A stretch of DNA of 13,269 nt from Micrococcales bacterium (GCA_030537915.1 JAUNUZ010000021.1:1-13269); one strand, 5' to 3'. Shown: positions 1-7,172, counted from the first letter of the stretch. Notes: generated from the letters alone by a model not told the origin. Translations and numbers: made by a program.

Positions 1-833
1 CGGTCGCCACATTCGGCGCCGTCGTGCTGCTCGGCGTCGCCGGATATGCCGTGCTCGAGGTCCGCCCGGGGGATGCTTCGTCGCCTCTCGCCTCGGACCG
101 GACGGTCGCCGCAGCGACGACTGCGTCCGCTGCTACCTCCAGCACGCCGACTCCCGGGACTCGGACGGCAGCACCGGGCAGCACGCAGACCCCGCCGGAC
201 GGTGCCGACGGTGAGTCCGGGGACCCTACGAGACCAGCGACCCTGCCGCGTGCCGGCAGCGGATCGACCACCGTGCTCACACCTGCGGGCTCGGACTCCC
301 CACGATCCGGTCGCCGCGTGCGCTACACGGTCGAGATCGAGGGTGGACTCGGCCTCCCCGCCGAACACTTCGCCACCACCGTCCAGCAAGTCCTGGCGGC
401 CCCGCGGGGATGGGAGAGCCTTGACGGCGTCCACTTCGTCAACGTCTCCGCCCAGCGACGGGCCCAGGGCGCCGCCACCGACGTCCGGATCATCCTGGGC
501 AGCGGGTCCTACGTCGATCGCCACTGTCTGCCCCTACGGACTATGGGTGAGCTGTCCTGTCACACGCGCGGGGAGGTCCTGCTCAACGCCAAGCGCTGGG
601 CCCACGGCGCGCAGACCTACGGGGATGACGTCGTCCGCTATCGCACGTACCTCGTCAACCACGAGGTCGGCCACTCCATCGGCCACTCTCACCAGAGTTG
701 TCCCGCGCGCGGCGCTCTCGCCCCGGTCATGGTCCAGCAGACCAAGGGCCTCAACGGTTGCCGGCCCTGGCCATGGCCCGTACTGCCCAGCCCAAGCGCC
801 GAGGCCTCCGGTGGGGCAGAGGTAGAAGACTGA
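1..833 (+). CDS. DUF3152 protein with metzincin-like zinc motif (5' partial)
   Basis: The frame is open to the left edge (first full codon at base 3), so the true start is probably outside the window; the GTG at 24 is unlikely because it falls inside a hydrophobic stretch (VATFGAVVLLGVAGYAVLEV) that looks like an N-terminal membrane anchor or signal segment. A Thr/Ser/Pro/Ala-rich low-complexity linker follows (about bases 80-310), then a globular domain beginning near VRYTVEIEGGL that I recognise as DUF3152. At bases 660-692 it carries HEVGHSIGHSH, which fits HExxHxxGxxH, the metzincin zinc signature, and a downstream APVMVQQ could supply the Met-turn. Four Cys residues (in HCLPL, SCHTR, QSCPA and NGCRP) could form disulfides outside the cell. 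I infer an extracytoplasmic zinc metalloprotease; the substrate is unknown. It ends 11 bp from the convergent M23 gene. Confidence 0.85.
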   Translation, partial: VATFGAVVLLGVAGYAVLEVRPGDASSPLASDRTVAAATTASAATSSTPTPGTRTAAPGSTQTPPDGADGESGDPTRPATLPRAGSGSTTVLTPAGSDSPRSGRRVRYTVEIEGGLGLPAEHFATTVQQVLAAPRGWESLDGVHFVNVSAQRRAQGAATDVRIILGSGSYVDRHCLPLRTMGELSCHTRGEVLLNAKRWAHGAQTYGDDVVRYRTYLVNHEVGHSIGHSHQSCPARGALAPVMVQQTKGLNGCRPWPWPVLPSPSAEASGGAEVED

Positions 834-844
834 CGCGCCGACCC

Positions 845-1390
845 TCACCGTTGCGGCAGCAGCACCGGGCGTAGAGCGGTCAACAGGCCCAGCGGATCGA
901 TGTACTCCATCCCTCGCTTGGCCCCCCAGTGCAGGCACGAGCGCCCCTTGCAGTGCCCGGGCACCAGGCGACCGATCACCGCCCCGCGCCCCACCGGCTG
1001 CCCGACCTTGACCAGGGCCACCACCGGCTCGTAGGTCGTTCGCACCCCGTTCGCGTGCAGCAGCGACAGCACCGGTGTCTTCGCGACCACTCCCGCAAAG
1101 ACCACCATGCCGTTTGCCGGCGCCACCACCTTGCTCGCTGCCCCGGCCCCCAGGTCCACGCCTCGGTGACCCGCGTTCCAGCGCTCCAGCGGCGGGTCGA
1201 AGTACCGCGCGACGGGTGGGCGCCCCGGGATCGGATACGCCCAGCCCGGGCGCGGGATCGCCTTGCCAACGGTGACGGCGGTCGTCACTGCCGCAGCAGC
1301 CGTTCCTGCCGTGCCGGCGCCCGCCGCGACAGGAACACCGAGGCTGGTCGCCAGGAGTACCGCGACAATGGGAGGAATGATGATGGGCAC
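845..1390 (-). CDS. M23/LytM-family peptidase, small secreted form
   Basis: Predicted product is 181 aa from GTG at 1390, the first plausible start in a frame that stays open further upstream without good starts. It begins with a hydrophobic segment (IIIPPIVAVLLATSLG) and an Ala/Thr-rich linker, then a LytM beta-barrel domain. HRGVDLG (H75, D79) supplies two zinc ligands and CLHWG at 152-156 lies where the family has HxH, so the usual catalytic His is Cys (C152) while the zinc-ligand His (H154) is kept. LLHANG (H112) matches another conserved His. M23 enzymes cut peptidoglycan cross-bridges outside the cell; whether this one is active is uncertain given C152. M23 genes of this type commonly lie next to rpsB in actinobacteria, but here rpsB is about 7.5 kb away. 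The N-terminus lacks basic residues before the hydrophobic run, so the start may be wrong. Confidence 0.82.
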   Translation of the reverse strand: MPIIIPPIVAVLLATSLGVPVAAGAGTAGTAAAAVTTAVTVGKAIPRPGWAYPIPGRPPVARYFDPPLERWNAGHRGVDLGAGAASKVVAPANGMVVFAGVVAKTPVLSLLHANGVRTTYEPVVALVKVGQPVGRGAVIGRLVPGHCKGRSCLHWGAKRGMEYIDPLGLLTALRPVLLPQR

Positions 1391-1607
1391 ATCGCCACGG
1401 TCGCGCGTCCTGCCCCCGGCGCGCTGAGCTACGCATGCCAGCTGTGGACGGGTGCGCCGGCGGCCGGGGGCTGTGCATTCCCCTCCACCTTCGTGTGCGT
1501 GCCTGCCGCGGTCGAGGGCGGCTCGTGTGTCGTTCCTCCTCGCGCTGGCCTTCTCATCGCGGGCACCGCGCGAGTGGCCCGGGTCGGGTGGTCCTGCTCG
1601 GCTCACA
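1391..1607. other. Spacer between M23 peptidase and aminotransferase genes
   Basis: This 217-bp GC-rich spacer separates two minus-strand genes. I see no convincing gene, terminator or repeat. It would hold the promoter of the M23 gene, but no clear TAnnnT hexamer sits close to the proposed GTG. Confidence 0.4.
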
Positions 1608-2768
1608 TCAGCTGTTGGCGAACCTCGCGAGACGGGTAGCGGCTTCCTCGATGACCTCGTGGCGCTTGCAAAAAGCGAACCGGACCAGACCCGCCGAGGC
1701 CTCCTTGTCGTCGCAGAACACCTGTACCGGGATGCCGACGACCCCGACGCGGTGGGGGAGTTCCTGGCAGAACGCAACCGCGTCACGTCCGCCGAGCGGT
1801 GTTGCATCCGCGACGACGAAGTACGTTCCCTCCGGTCGCGAGGTCGCCATTCCCGCCGCACTCAGGCCTTGGATCAGCAGGTCCCGCTTGCCCGCGAGCT
1901 CGGTCGCGTAGTCCGTGAACACGGCCTCCGGCAGTGCCAGCCCGGCCGCCACGGCCGGCTGGAAAGGTGCTGACCCCGAGAACGTGAGGAACTGTTTGAC
2001 CGTCCGCGCCGCAGCCACGAGCTCGGCCGGACCGTGCACCCAGCCAACCTTCCAGCCCGTCGTCGCAAAGGTCTTGCCCGCCGAGGAGATCGTCAGCGTG
2101 CGCCCTGCCATCCCCGGCAGGGTCGCGATCGGCACGTGCTGCGCCGGGTCGTAGATGAGGTGCTCGTAGACCTCGTCGGACACGACATACACATCGTGTT
2201 GCGCTGCCAGCGATGCGATGAGTTCCAGCTCCGCCCGGGTGAAGACCTTGCCGGTGGGGTTGTGCGGCGTGTTGAGCAAGACGAGCCGAGTGCGATCCGT
2301 GAACGCCGCCCGCAGCGAGGCCTCGTCGATCGCGTAGTCGGGGAAGCGCAGCACGCTCGTGCGCCGGGTCGCACCCGCGAGTGAGACGACGGCCGCGTAG
2401 GAGTCGTAGTAGGGCTCGAAGGTGATCACCTCATCGCCCGGTTCGCACAGCGCCAACACGCTCGCCGCGATCGCCTCGGTCGCGCCCATCGTCACGAGCA
2501 CCTCGGTGTCGGGGTCGAGCCGCAGCCCATACCGCCGTTCCTGGTGAGCCGCAATCGCTCGGCGTAGCTGCACGGTCCCGGACAGCGGAGGGTACTGATT
2601 CTCCCCGGCCCGGATCGCGGCCACGGCGGCGTCGAGCACCGCGCTGGGGCCGTCCTCGTCCGGGAAGCCCTGTCCTAGGTTGACCGACCCCGTCCGCGCG
2701 GCCAGCGCCGACATCTGCGTGAAGATCGTCGTCCCGTACGGGCGCATTCGCGTCGTGAGCACTGCCAT
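1608..2768 (-). CDS. Class I/II PLP-dependent aminotransferase (DapC/kynurenine-aminotransferase-like)
   Basis: The 386-aa product is a full-length fold-type I aminotransferase. Visible motifs are LGQGFPDEDGP (31-41, substrate loop), YPPLSG (59-64), NTPHNPTGKVF (166-176, cofactor and substrate contacts), SDEVYE (197-202, the Asp that binds the pyridine nitrogen) and SSAGKTFATTGWKVGW (228-243) with the Schiff-base Lys at K232. The GQGFP start and GWKVGW motif place it with cytosolic kynurenine/methionine aminotransferases and with mycobacterial proteins annotated as succinyldiaminopimelate aminotransferase DapC. No lysine-pathway gene is adjacent, so the substrate is open. The ATG at 2768 is supported by TAGCCT (minus strand) ending 6 nt upstream, a leaderless arrangement; no Shine-Dalgarno sequence is needed or seen. 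Confidence 0.9.
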   Translation of the reverse strand: MAVLTTRMRPYGTTIFTQMSALAARTGSVNLGQGFPDEDGPSAVLDAAVAAIRAGENQYPPLSGTVQLRRAIAAHQERRYGLRLDPDTEVLVTMGATEAIAASVLALCEPGDEVITFEPYYDSYAAVVSLAGATRRTSVLRFPDYAIDEASLRAAFTDRTRLVLLNTPHNPTGKVFTRAELELIASLAAQHDVYVVSDEVYEHLIYDPAQHVPIATLPGMAGRTLTISSAGKTFATTGWKVGWVHGPAELVAAARTVKQFLTFSGSAPFQPAVAAGLALPEAVFTDYATELAGKRDLLIQGLSAAGMATSRPEGTYFVVADATPLGGRDAVAFCQELPHRVGVVGIPVQVFCDDKEASAGLVRFAFCKRHEVIEEAATRLARFANS

Positions 2769-2774
2769 GACCGC

Positions 2775-2780
2775 AGGCTA
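2775..2780 (-). promoter_or_regulatory. Candidate -10 element of a leaderless promoter
   Basis: Read on the minus strand, TAGCCT matches actinobacterial TAnnnT and sits 6 nt before the aminotransferase ATG. This is the spacing expected when transcription starts at the start codon. No clear -35 hexamer is visible. Confidence 0.45.
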
Positions 2781-3193
2781 GTCCCGAAGTGCGCAGAGCC
2801 CGTAAGGGTCGCGACGCGGCCATCGGCGCACTTCGTCGTGAGCCAGCCAGGGCGCGCTGGCCTGGAGGTGGTGCGACATCAGGCCCAGCCCGGTGCTACC
2901 GATCAGAGTTGGGTCAGCGACATGGCGGATGCCTTGCGCCACGGCGGCTGCACTTGTCGGATGCCCCCTTGGAACCGGTCCCCGTCTGTCAAGGTTGAGT
3001 GAGGTAGTCGGCGTGGGCTGGCTGAGAAGCAGTCCAGGCGGGCGAGATGAGATGGACAGGTGACGATGAGCGAGGCTGACCGGTCAGTCCGCAGCGCAAG
3101 GCCGGCCCGGCGCGGGTGCACGGCCGAGTGCAAAAGGCGGATGCTCGCCCGGCATGAGCCGGGTACGACGTGCGACCCCCGGGGTACGACGCT

Positions 3194-3210
3194 AAGCCGC
3201 GGGGGCTTTT
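3194..3210 (+). terminator. Possible short intrinsic terminator
   Basis: AAGCC, a 5-nt loop and GGCTT form a short stem that runs into four T residues. It is oriented for plus-strand transcripts, although no clear gene precedes it. The stem is only 5 bp, so support is modest. Confidence 0.3.
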
Positions 3211-3467
3211 ATGACTCTCACCTCCACAAGCGGCGCGTAGCTGCTCGGGCAGTCGAATCTGTAGATGTGATCCAGCCTTTGTCGCGGCCGCTGGTGACGA
3301 ATGGCAATTCGTCCTCGGAATCGCTGCTCGGGACTTTGGAGCCAGTCCGGCCCTTTCCCGCCCGGTCCGGGCCGGTTCGGGCTCCACGCCGTTCCCACGG
3401 CCATTCTTGCGGACTACTCCTCGGCTCAGGTGTAAGGCCGCCTCTACGACCCGTCTGCAGCCAGCCA

Positions 3468-3473
3468 TATAAT
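3468..3473 (+). promoter_or_regulatory. Consensus -10 hexamer (TATAAT) for the cassette
   Basis: A perfect TATAAT lies in a locally AT-rich patch about 105 bp before the class III aminotransferase. The hexamer 17 bp upstream (TACGAC) is a poor -35, so an activator or a -35-independent mode is possible. A 4-bp dyad, GTGC-AAATA-GCAC (3475-3487), directly follows and could be an operator overlapping the transcription start. Confidence 0.6.
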
Positions 3474-3494
3474 AGTGCAAATAGCACGACCAGT

Positions 3495-3531
3495 CCCTCG
3501 TTCTTGAGGGTCTGCCTGTTCTTACAGACCC
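3495..3531 (+). promoter_or_regulatory. Two mutually exclusive hairpins in the cassette 5' leader
   Basis: CCCTC (3495-3499) pairs with GAGGG (3506-3510), and GGGTCTG (3508-3514) pairs perfectly with CAGACCC (3525-3531). The stems share bases 3508-3510, so they cannot both form completely. Both loops contain GTTCTT. No T-tract follows, so this is not a simple terminator; it could be a switching leader or a protein-binding site. It matches no riboswitch class I recognise. Confidence 0.4.
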
Positions 3532-3577
3532 GAGTTCCGCATCAACCCGACACCGCTTTCCAAGGGAGAATTGGCCC

Positions 3578-4942
3578 ATGCCGCACATCAACCTGAAGAC
3601 CGAAATCCCTGGCCCTGGCAGCCTTTCCCTACAGCAGCGGCGGGCACACGCGATGAGCCGCGCGCTGGGCCAGGCGGCCGGCGTGGCGGTGAAATCGGCA
3701 CGCGGCTCGCTAGTGACCGACGTTGACGGCAATACCTTCATCGATCTGGCGGGCGCGATCGGCATGATGGTTGTGGGTCACAACCACCCCCAGGTGGTGG
3801 AGGCTGTGCAGCGGCAGGCCGCCGAACTGATTCACCCCAGCGCGCTCGTCGTCAACTTCGAGGCGTACCCGGCGCTGGCGGAGCGCCTCAACGCGCTCAC
3901 GCCGGGCGACTTTCCCAAGAAGACTCTGCTTGCCAACGGCGGCGCAGAAGCAATCGAGAACGCTGTCAAGATCTCGCGGGCTTATACGGGCCGGCCCGGG
4001 GTCATGGTGTTCGAGGGTGGCTACCACGGACGCACCAACCTCACGATGAGCATGACCAGCAAATACAGCCTCTTCAAGAAGGGGTTCGGCCCCTTCGCCG
4101 GGGAGGTGCACCGCCTGCCCTTCCCCAACCCGTACCGTGCGCCGGAAGGCCTGACGGGCGAGCAGTGGGTGGACTGGTGCTGCTGGAATCTAGACAACGC
4201 GCTGACGGCGCAGGTAGACGGTTCGGACCTGGCCTGCATCGTCATCGAGCCGGTGCTGGGGGAGGGTGGCTTCGTCGCCACACCCGCGAAGTTCCTGCGC
4301 AGGATCCGCGAGCTTTGCGACCGCACGGGAGCCGTGATGATCGCCGACGAGATTCAATCCGGCAGCGGACGCACCGGGCGGCTTTGGGCCATCGAGCACA
4401 CGGGCGTTGTGCCCGACCTGGTTGTCAGCGCTAAGGGTCTGGGAGCCGGGATGCCAATCAGCGCGGTGACGGGCCGCGCCGAGATCCTGGACGCCCCGCA
4501 TGTGGGCGGCGTGGGCAGCACCTACGGCGGCAGCCCGGTGGCGTGTGCTGCGGCGCTGGCTGCGGTGGACATCCTGACCGAACCCGGCTTCCTGGAGCGG
4601 GCGCAGACCGTCGAACGCGTGGTACGCGAGGTATGGGAGCCTTTGCGCGGCGAGTTGCCCATCGGGGACATTCGCGGAATCGGCGCGATGATGGCTGTGG
4701 AGTTCGTGAAGGACCCGGTGACCCGGGTCCCTTGGGCGGAGTTGGTGGCCGCCGCAGTGCCGTTGGCTGTGCAGCGCGGGGTGTTGCTGATGCGCGCGGG
4801 ACTGTACTCCAACTGCCTGCGCTTCCTGCCTGCCCTCGACATCCCCGAAGACATGCTGCGTGAGGGCCTAATCGCCACCGCGGACGCCGTGCGCGAGGCT
4901 TACCATGTTGCGAAGGCGGCAGAGGAGCTGGTTCCCGCGTGA
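3578..4942 (+). CDS. Class III PLP-dependent aminotransferase (GabT/ornithine-AT/racemase-like)
   Basis: The 454-aa product is a complete class III aminotransferase. Motifs in order: VTDVDGNTFIDLAGAIG (46-62), GHNHP (67-71), NGGAEAIENAVK (120-131, phosphate binding), FEGGYHGRTN (145-154), IEPVLGEGG (223-231), MIADEIQSGSGRTG (254-267) with D257 on the pyridine nitrogen, SAKGLGAGMP (284-293) with Schiff-base K286, and STYGG (314-318) with T315 at the phosphate. The family covers 4-aminobutyrate, ornithine and lysine transaminases and archaeal broad-specificity amino acid racemases; the LPFPNPYR segment (180-187) and overall pattern recall that GabT/racemase branch. Substrate unassigned. The ATG follows AAGGGAG (3562-3568) at 9-nt spacing. 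It is the first gene of a cassette and its stop overlaps the GNAT start. It resembles Deinococcus-Thermus homologues more than typical actinobacterial GabT, a recollection not tested by search. Confidence 0.9.
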   Translation: MPHINLKTEIPGPGSLSLQQRRAHAMSRALGQAAGVAVKSARGSLVTDVDGNTFIDLAGAIGMMVVGHNHPQVVEAVQRQAAELIHPSALVVNFEAYPALAERLNALTPGDFPKKTLLANGGAEAIENAVKISRAYTGRPGVMVFEGGYHGRTNLTMSMTSKYSLFKKGFGPFAGEVHRLPFPNPYRAPEGLTGEQWVDWCCWNLDNALTAQVDGSDLACIVIEPVLGEGGFVATPAKFLRRIRELCDRTGAVMIADEIQSGSGRTGRLWAIEHTGVVPDLVVSAKGLGAGMPISAVTGRAEILDAPHVGGVGSTYGGSPVACAAALAAVDILTEPGFLERAQTVERVVREVWEPLRGELPIGDIRGIGAMMAVEFVKDPVTRVPWAELVAAAVPLAVQRGVLLMRAGLYSNCLRFLPALDIPEDMLREGLIATADAVREAYHVAKAAEELVPA

Positions 4943-5625
4943 CCGCTTCCGTCACCGACCGTCCGGTTCTGGCCACCCACAAGCGTGGTGGCTACGTGGT
5001 GGTGCAGGCCCGCGCCGAGGATGCCCCGGCCTTGGAGGCATTGCAGCGCGACTGCTTCCCCGATCTGAGCGAGGGCGAAATCGCTACTGCCAAGCACTTC
5101 CTCGCGCAGCAGTCGAACTTCCCCGAGGGACAGCTCGTCGTGCTGGACACGGGCACCGGGCGTCTGGTGGCGTCAAGCAGCGATCTGCGTCTGAAGGTCA
5201 ATCTCGCCCACTACGCCCACCCGTTCTTCGAAGAAACCGGCGAAAACCTCTTCACCACCCACGATCCCGAGGGTGACTGGCTGTATGGAGCGGACATCAG
5301 CGTGGGCTCCAAGGCTCGCGGGCGGGGCCTTGCCGCGTTGTTGTACGGCGCGCGGCACGATCTGATCCGCCGCCTGAATCTAAGAGGCCACGTGGCCGGG
5401 GCGATGCCGAAGGGTTATGGCGCCGTCGCGGATCAGATGCCCATCGAGCAGTACGTACTTGACGTGATCCGCCGCAAACGACGCGACCCTGTGCTTAGCG
5501 TGCAATTGAAGCGCGGCTACGGTGTTTGGGGCATCATCCCGAACTACCTGAAAGACGATTCCTGCGGCAACTTCGGCGTCTTCATCATCTGGCGCAATCC
5601 TGGCTACGAGGAAAAGGCGAGGTGA
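4939..5625 (+). CDS. GNAT-family acyltransferase, YhcX N-terminal-domain type
   Basis: The 228-aa product starts at GTG 4939, overlapping the previous stop by 4 bp (GTGA), so translation is probably coupled. It has the GNAT acyl-CoA loop at ISVGSKARGRGLAALLYGAR (120-139), where RGRGLA is the pyrophosphate-binding R/QxxGxG/A motif. RDCFP (37-41), THDPEGDWLYGADI (107-120), DPVLSVQLKRGY and GIIPNYLKDD are hallmarks of the GNAT domain that in Bacillus YhcX-like proteins is fused to a nitrilase-fold amidohydrolase. Here the domain stands alone, and the next gene encodes an unrelated amidohydrolase. It likely transfers an acyl group from CoA to an amine; given the preceding gene, a product or precursor of the class III aminotransferase is a reasonable acceptor (inference). 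The substrate is unknown. Confidence 0.85.
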   Translation: MTASVTDRPVLATHKRGGYVVVQARAEDAPALEALQRDCFPDLSEGEIATAKHFLAQQSNFPEGQLVVLDTGTGRLVASSSDLRLKVNLAHYAHPFFEETGENLFTTHDPEGDWLYGADISVGSKARGRGLAALLYGARHDLIRRLNLRGHVAGAMPKGYGAVADQMPIEQYVLDVIRRKRRDPVLSVQLKRGYGVWGIIPNYLKDDSCGNFGVFIIWRNPGYEEKAR

Positions 5626-5627
5626 GC

Positions 5628-7169
5628 ATGAAGACGGTCGTCTACGTCGGCGGTCCCATCTACCCGCAGGCGGACGGGCAGGCGGTGGAGGCGCTGGTCG
5701 TGCGGGACGGACGGGTGCTTCACGCCGGAGCGCTGGAAGATGCGCGGGCGGCCGCCGGATCGCGAGCGCAGTCCCATGATCTTGGGGGTGGCACCCTGCT
5801 CCCCGGCCTGACCGACGCCCATGTCCACGTCTGGAAGGTAGGTCAGCTCCGCACCACATTGCTGGATCTGCGCGAGACGGCCTCGCTGGACGACTTGGCC
5901 CGCCAGGTGCGGCGGCGCCACGCCGAGCTGCCCCCCGGTGTCTGGCTGTGGGGGCGCGGCTGGAACGAGATGCGGCTGGGGGCCGCCCCGGACCGTGCGT
6001 TGCTTGATTCGCTGGCCCCGGGGCGACCCGTCCTGCTCACCCGCACCTGCGCGCATATCCACGCGGTCAACACGGCGGCCCTGGACCTCGCACATATTCA
6101 TCCTGACACTCCGGCCCCGCCCGGCGGGGAGGTCGACTACGACCGCGGGCGGCTGACCGAGACTGCCTATGGCCTGGTGTCCAAAGCGATGCCGGCCCCC
6201 ACCCCGGCCCAGTATGAGGAATGGATTCTGGCGGGGCTAAATGAACTGAAAGCCCTTGGCCTCACGACGGTGACCGACGCTGCGGTGGACCCGCCCCTCT
6301 ACGCTGCCTACGCAGCGCTGGACGCGGCGGGCAGGCTTCCCATTCGCGTGAACCTGCTCTACCTGCGCCGCCCCGACGGGGGCACCGACACACTCCCCCT
6401 CCCCGAAAAACTCCGCTCCCCCCGGCTGCGCTGCGACAGCGTGAAGTTGTTCGGCGACGGCGGCCTAAGCGGTGCGACGGCTGCGGTCAGCGCGCCATAC
6501 CGGAACGTCGAGCCGCCTAGCCAAGGCGTGCTGCGCTTCGAGACCCAGGACCTCTACGAGGTGGCGCGCGAGGCACACGTGGCAGGCTTCCGTATCGGCG
6601 CGCACGCCATCGGGGACGTGGCGCTGGATCAGCTCCTCGGCGTGTACGCGCAGCTTGCGCAGGAGTACCCGCAGGGTCCCCGGCATCGCATTGAGCATTT
6701 CGGTCTACCCTCTGCGAAACACCTGCGTCGGGCGCGTGAACTGCGGGTGATCGCTGTGCCGCAACCCGTCTTCCTGCGTGAGTTGCGCGCCAACTACGAC
6801 CGCTTCATCCCAGCAGAACTCGCCGGGCAGGTATTTCCTCTCCGGGCCTACTTCGAAGCGGGCTTGGACGTGGCGTTTTCCAGCGATGGCCCCGTGGTGG
6901 GGGACCTGCGGCCACTGGCAGGGGTGCGGGCGGCGGTGGCCGAACCCTACGTGCCGGGGATGGAGGTGACGGTGGCCCAGGCGCTCGGCGCGTACACCCG
7001 CGGCGGCGCGGTGGCACACGGTGAGGAACACGAGCGCGGTAGCTTGGCCCCGGGCAACCTCGCCGACATTACGGTTTTGGAGGGCGACCCGTTTCACACC
7101 GAGACCCAAGATTTGGCGCAGATCCCTGTGCGCGAAGCTTGGGCTGCCTCGCGAAGCACTCTGGGCTAA
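5628..7169 (+). CDS. YtcJ-like amidohydrolase (amidohydrolase family 3)
   Basis: The 513-aa product starts at ATG 5628, 2 bp after the GNAT stop and behind a purine-rich GGCGAGGTGAG; a GTG two codons upstream is an alternative. It has an N-terminal beta-sandwich part, then a TIM-barrel metal hydrolase: DAHVH (63-67, HxH metal ligands), RTCAHIHAVNTAAL (139-152), SVKLFGDGGLSG (271-282) with K273 as candidate bridging carboxylated Lys, IGAHAIGD (323-330), RIEHFG (354-359), FSSDGPV (417-423) with D420, and the closing RGSLAPGNLADITVLEGDPF (470-489). These match the YtcJ/NfdA-type family, which hydrolyses N-formyl or other amide bonds. No signal peptide is seen, so it is cytoplasmic. The C-terminus (VREAWAASRSTLG) lacks the usual Val-Gly-Gly-type ending. 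Coupling with the GNAT gene suggests acyl-amine intermediates (inference). Confidence 0.9.
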   Translation: MKTVVYVGGPIYPQADGQAVEALVVRDGRVLHAGALEDARAAAGSRAQSHDLGGGTLLPGLTDAHVHVWKVGQLRTTLLDLRETASLDDLARQVRRRHAELPPGVWLWGRGWNEMRLGAAPDRALLDSLAPGRPVLLTRTCAHIHAVNTAALDLAHIHPDTPAPPGGEVDYDRGRLTETAYGLVSKAMPAPTPAQYEEWILAGLNELKALGLTTVTDAAVDPPLYAAYAALDAAGRLPIRVNLLYLRRPDGGTDTLPLPEKLRSPRLRCDSVKLFGDGGLSGATAAVSAPYRNVEPPSQGVLRFETQDLYEVAREAHVAGFRIGAHAIGDVALDQLLGVYAQLAQEYPQGPRHRIEHFGLPSAKHLRRARELRVIAVPQPVFLRELRANYDRFIPAELAGQVFPLRAYFEAGLDVAFSSDGPVVGDLRPLAGVRAAVAEPYVPGMEVTVAQALGAYTRGGAVAHGEEHERGSLAPGNLADITVLEGDPFHTETQDLAQIPVREAWAASRSTLG

Positions 7170-7172
7170 CCT
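7167..7172 (+). promoter_or_regulatory. Candidate -10 element of a leaderless promoter
   Basis: TAACCT fits TAnnnT and begins on the amidohydrolase stop codon, ending 7 nt before the next ATG. No Shine-Dalgarno sequence precedes that ATG, which supports leaderless initiation, but no good -35 is seen. Confidence 0.35.

Larger units (their letters stand above)
2769..3467. other. Long gene-free region upstream of the three-gene cassette
   Basis: About 700 bp between divergently oriented genes holds no ORF that I recognise. Frames open across it (for example 3060-3596 plus and 2989-3765 minus) have skewed Arg/Ser/Pro composition and no motifs, and the latter runs into the next gene. Visible structure includes a perfect 6-bp stem with an ATGA loop at 3148-3163, a 10-bp direct repeat GGGTACGACG at 3161-3170 and 3182-3191, and a small terminator-like hairpin at 3194-3210. 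It could be decayed DNA left by a mobile element, but I found no transposase motif or terminal repeat that proves it. Confidence 0.5.

Noticed and set aside
2890..3130. Degraded transposase or insertion-sequence end
   Set aside because: The minus-strand reading looks vaguely coding near 2900-3130, but I found no DDE motif, terminal inverted repeats or target duplication.
3160..3200. Guanidine-II (mini-ykkC) riboswitch suggested by two ACGA motifs
   Set aside because: The bases flanking each ACGA do not pair to form the required short stems.
3360..3400. tRNA T-arm-like GGTTCGGGCTCC
   Set aside because: The flanking five bases do not pair and no acceptor, D or anticodon arm can be built around it.
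3060..3596. 178-aa plus-strand open frame
   Set aside because: It is Ser/Arg/Pro-rich without motifs, and it crosses the TATAAT, the hairpin leader and the RBS of the next gene.
2989..3765. 258-aa minus-strand open frame across the gene-free region
   Set aside because: It runs into the well-supported class III aminotransferase on the other strand, has skewed composition and shows no recognisable motif; it is typical of spurious open frames in high-GC DNA.
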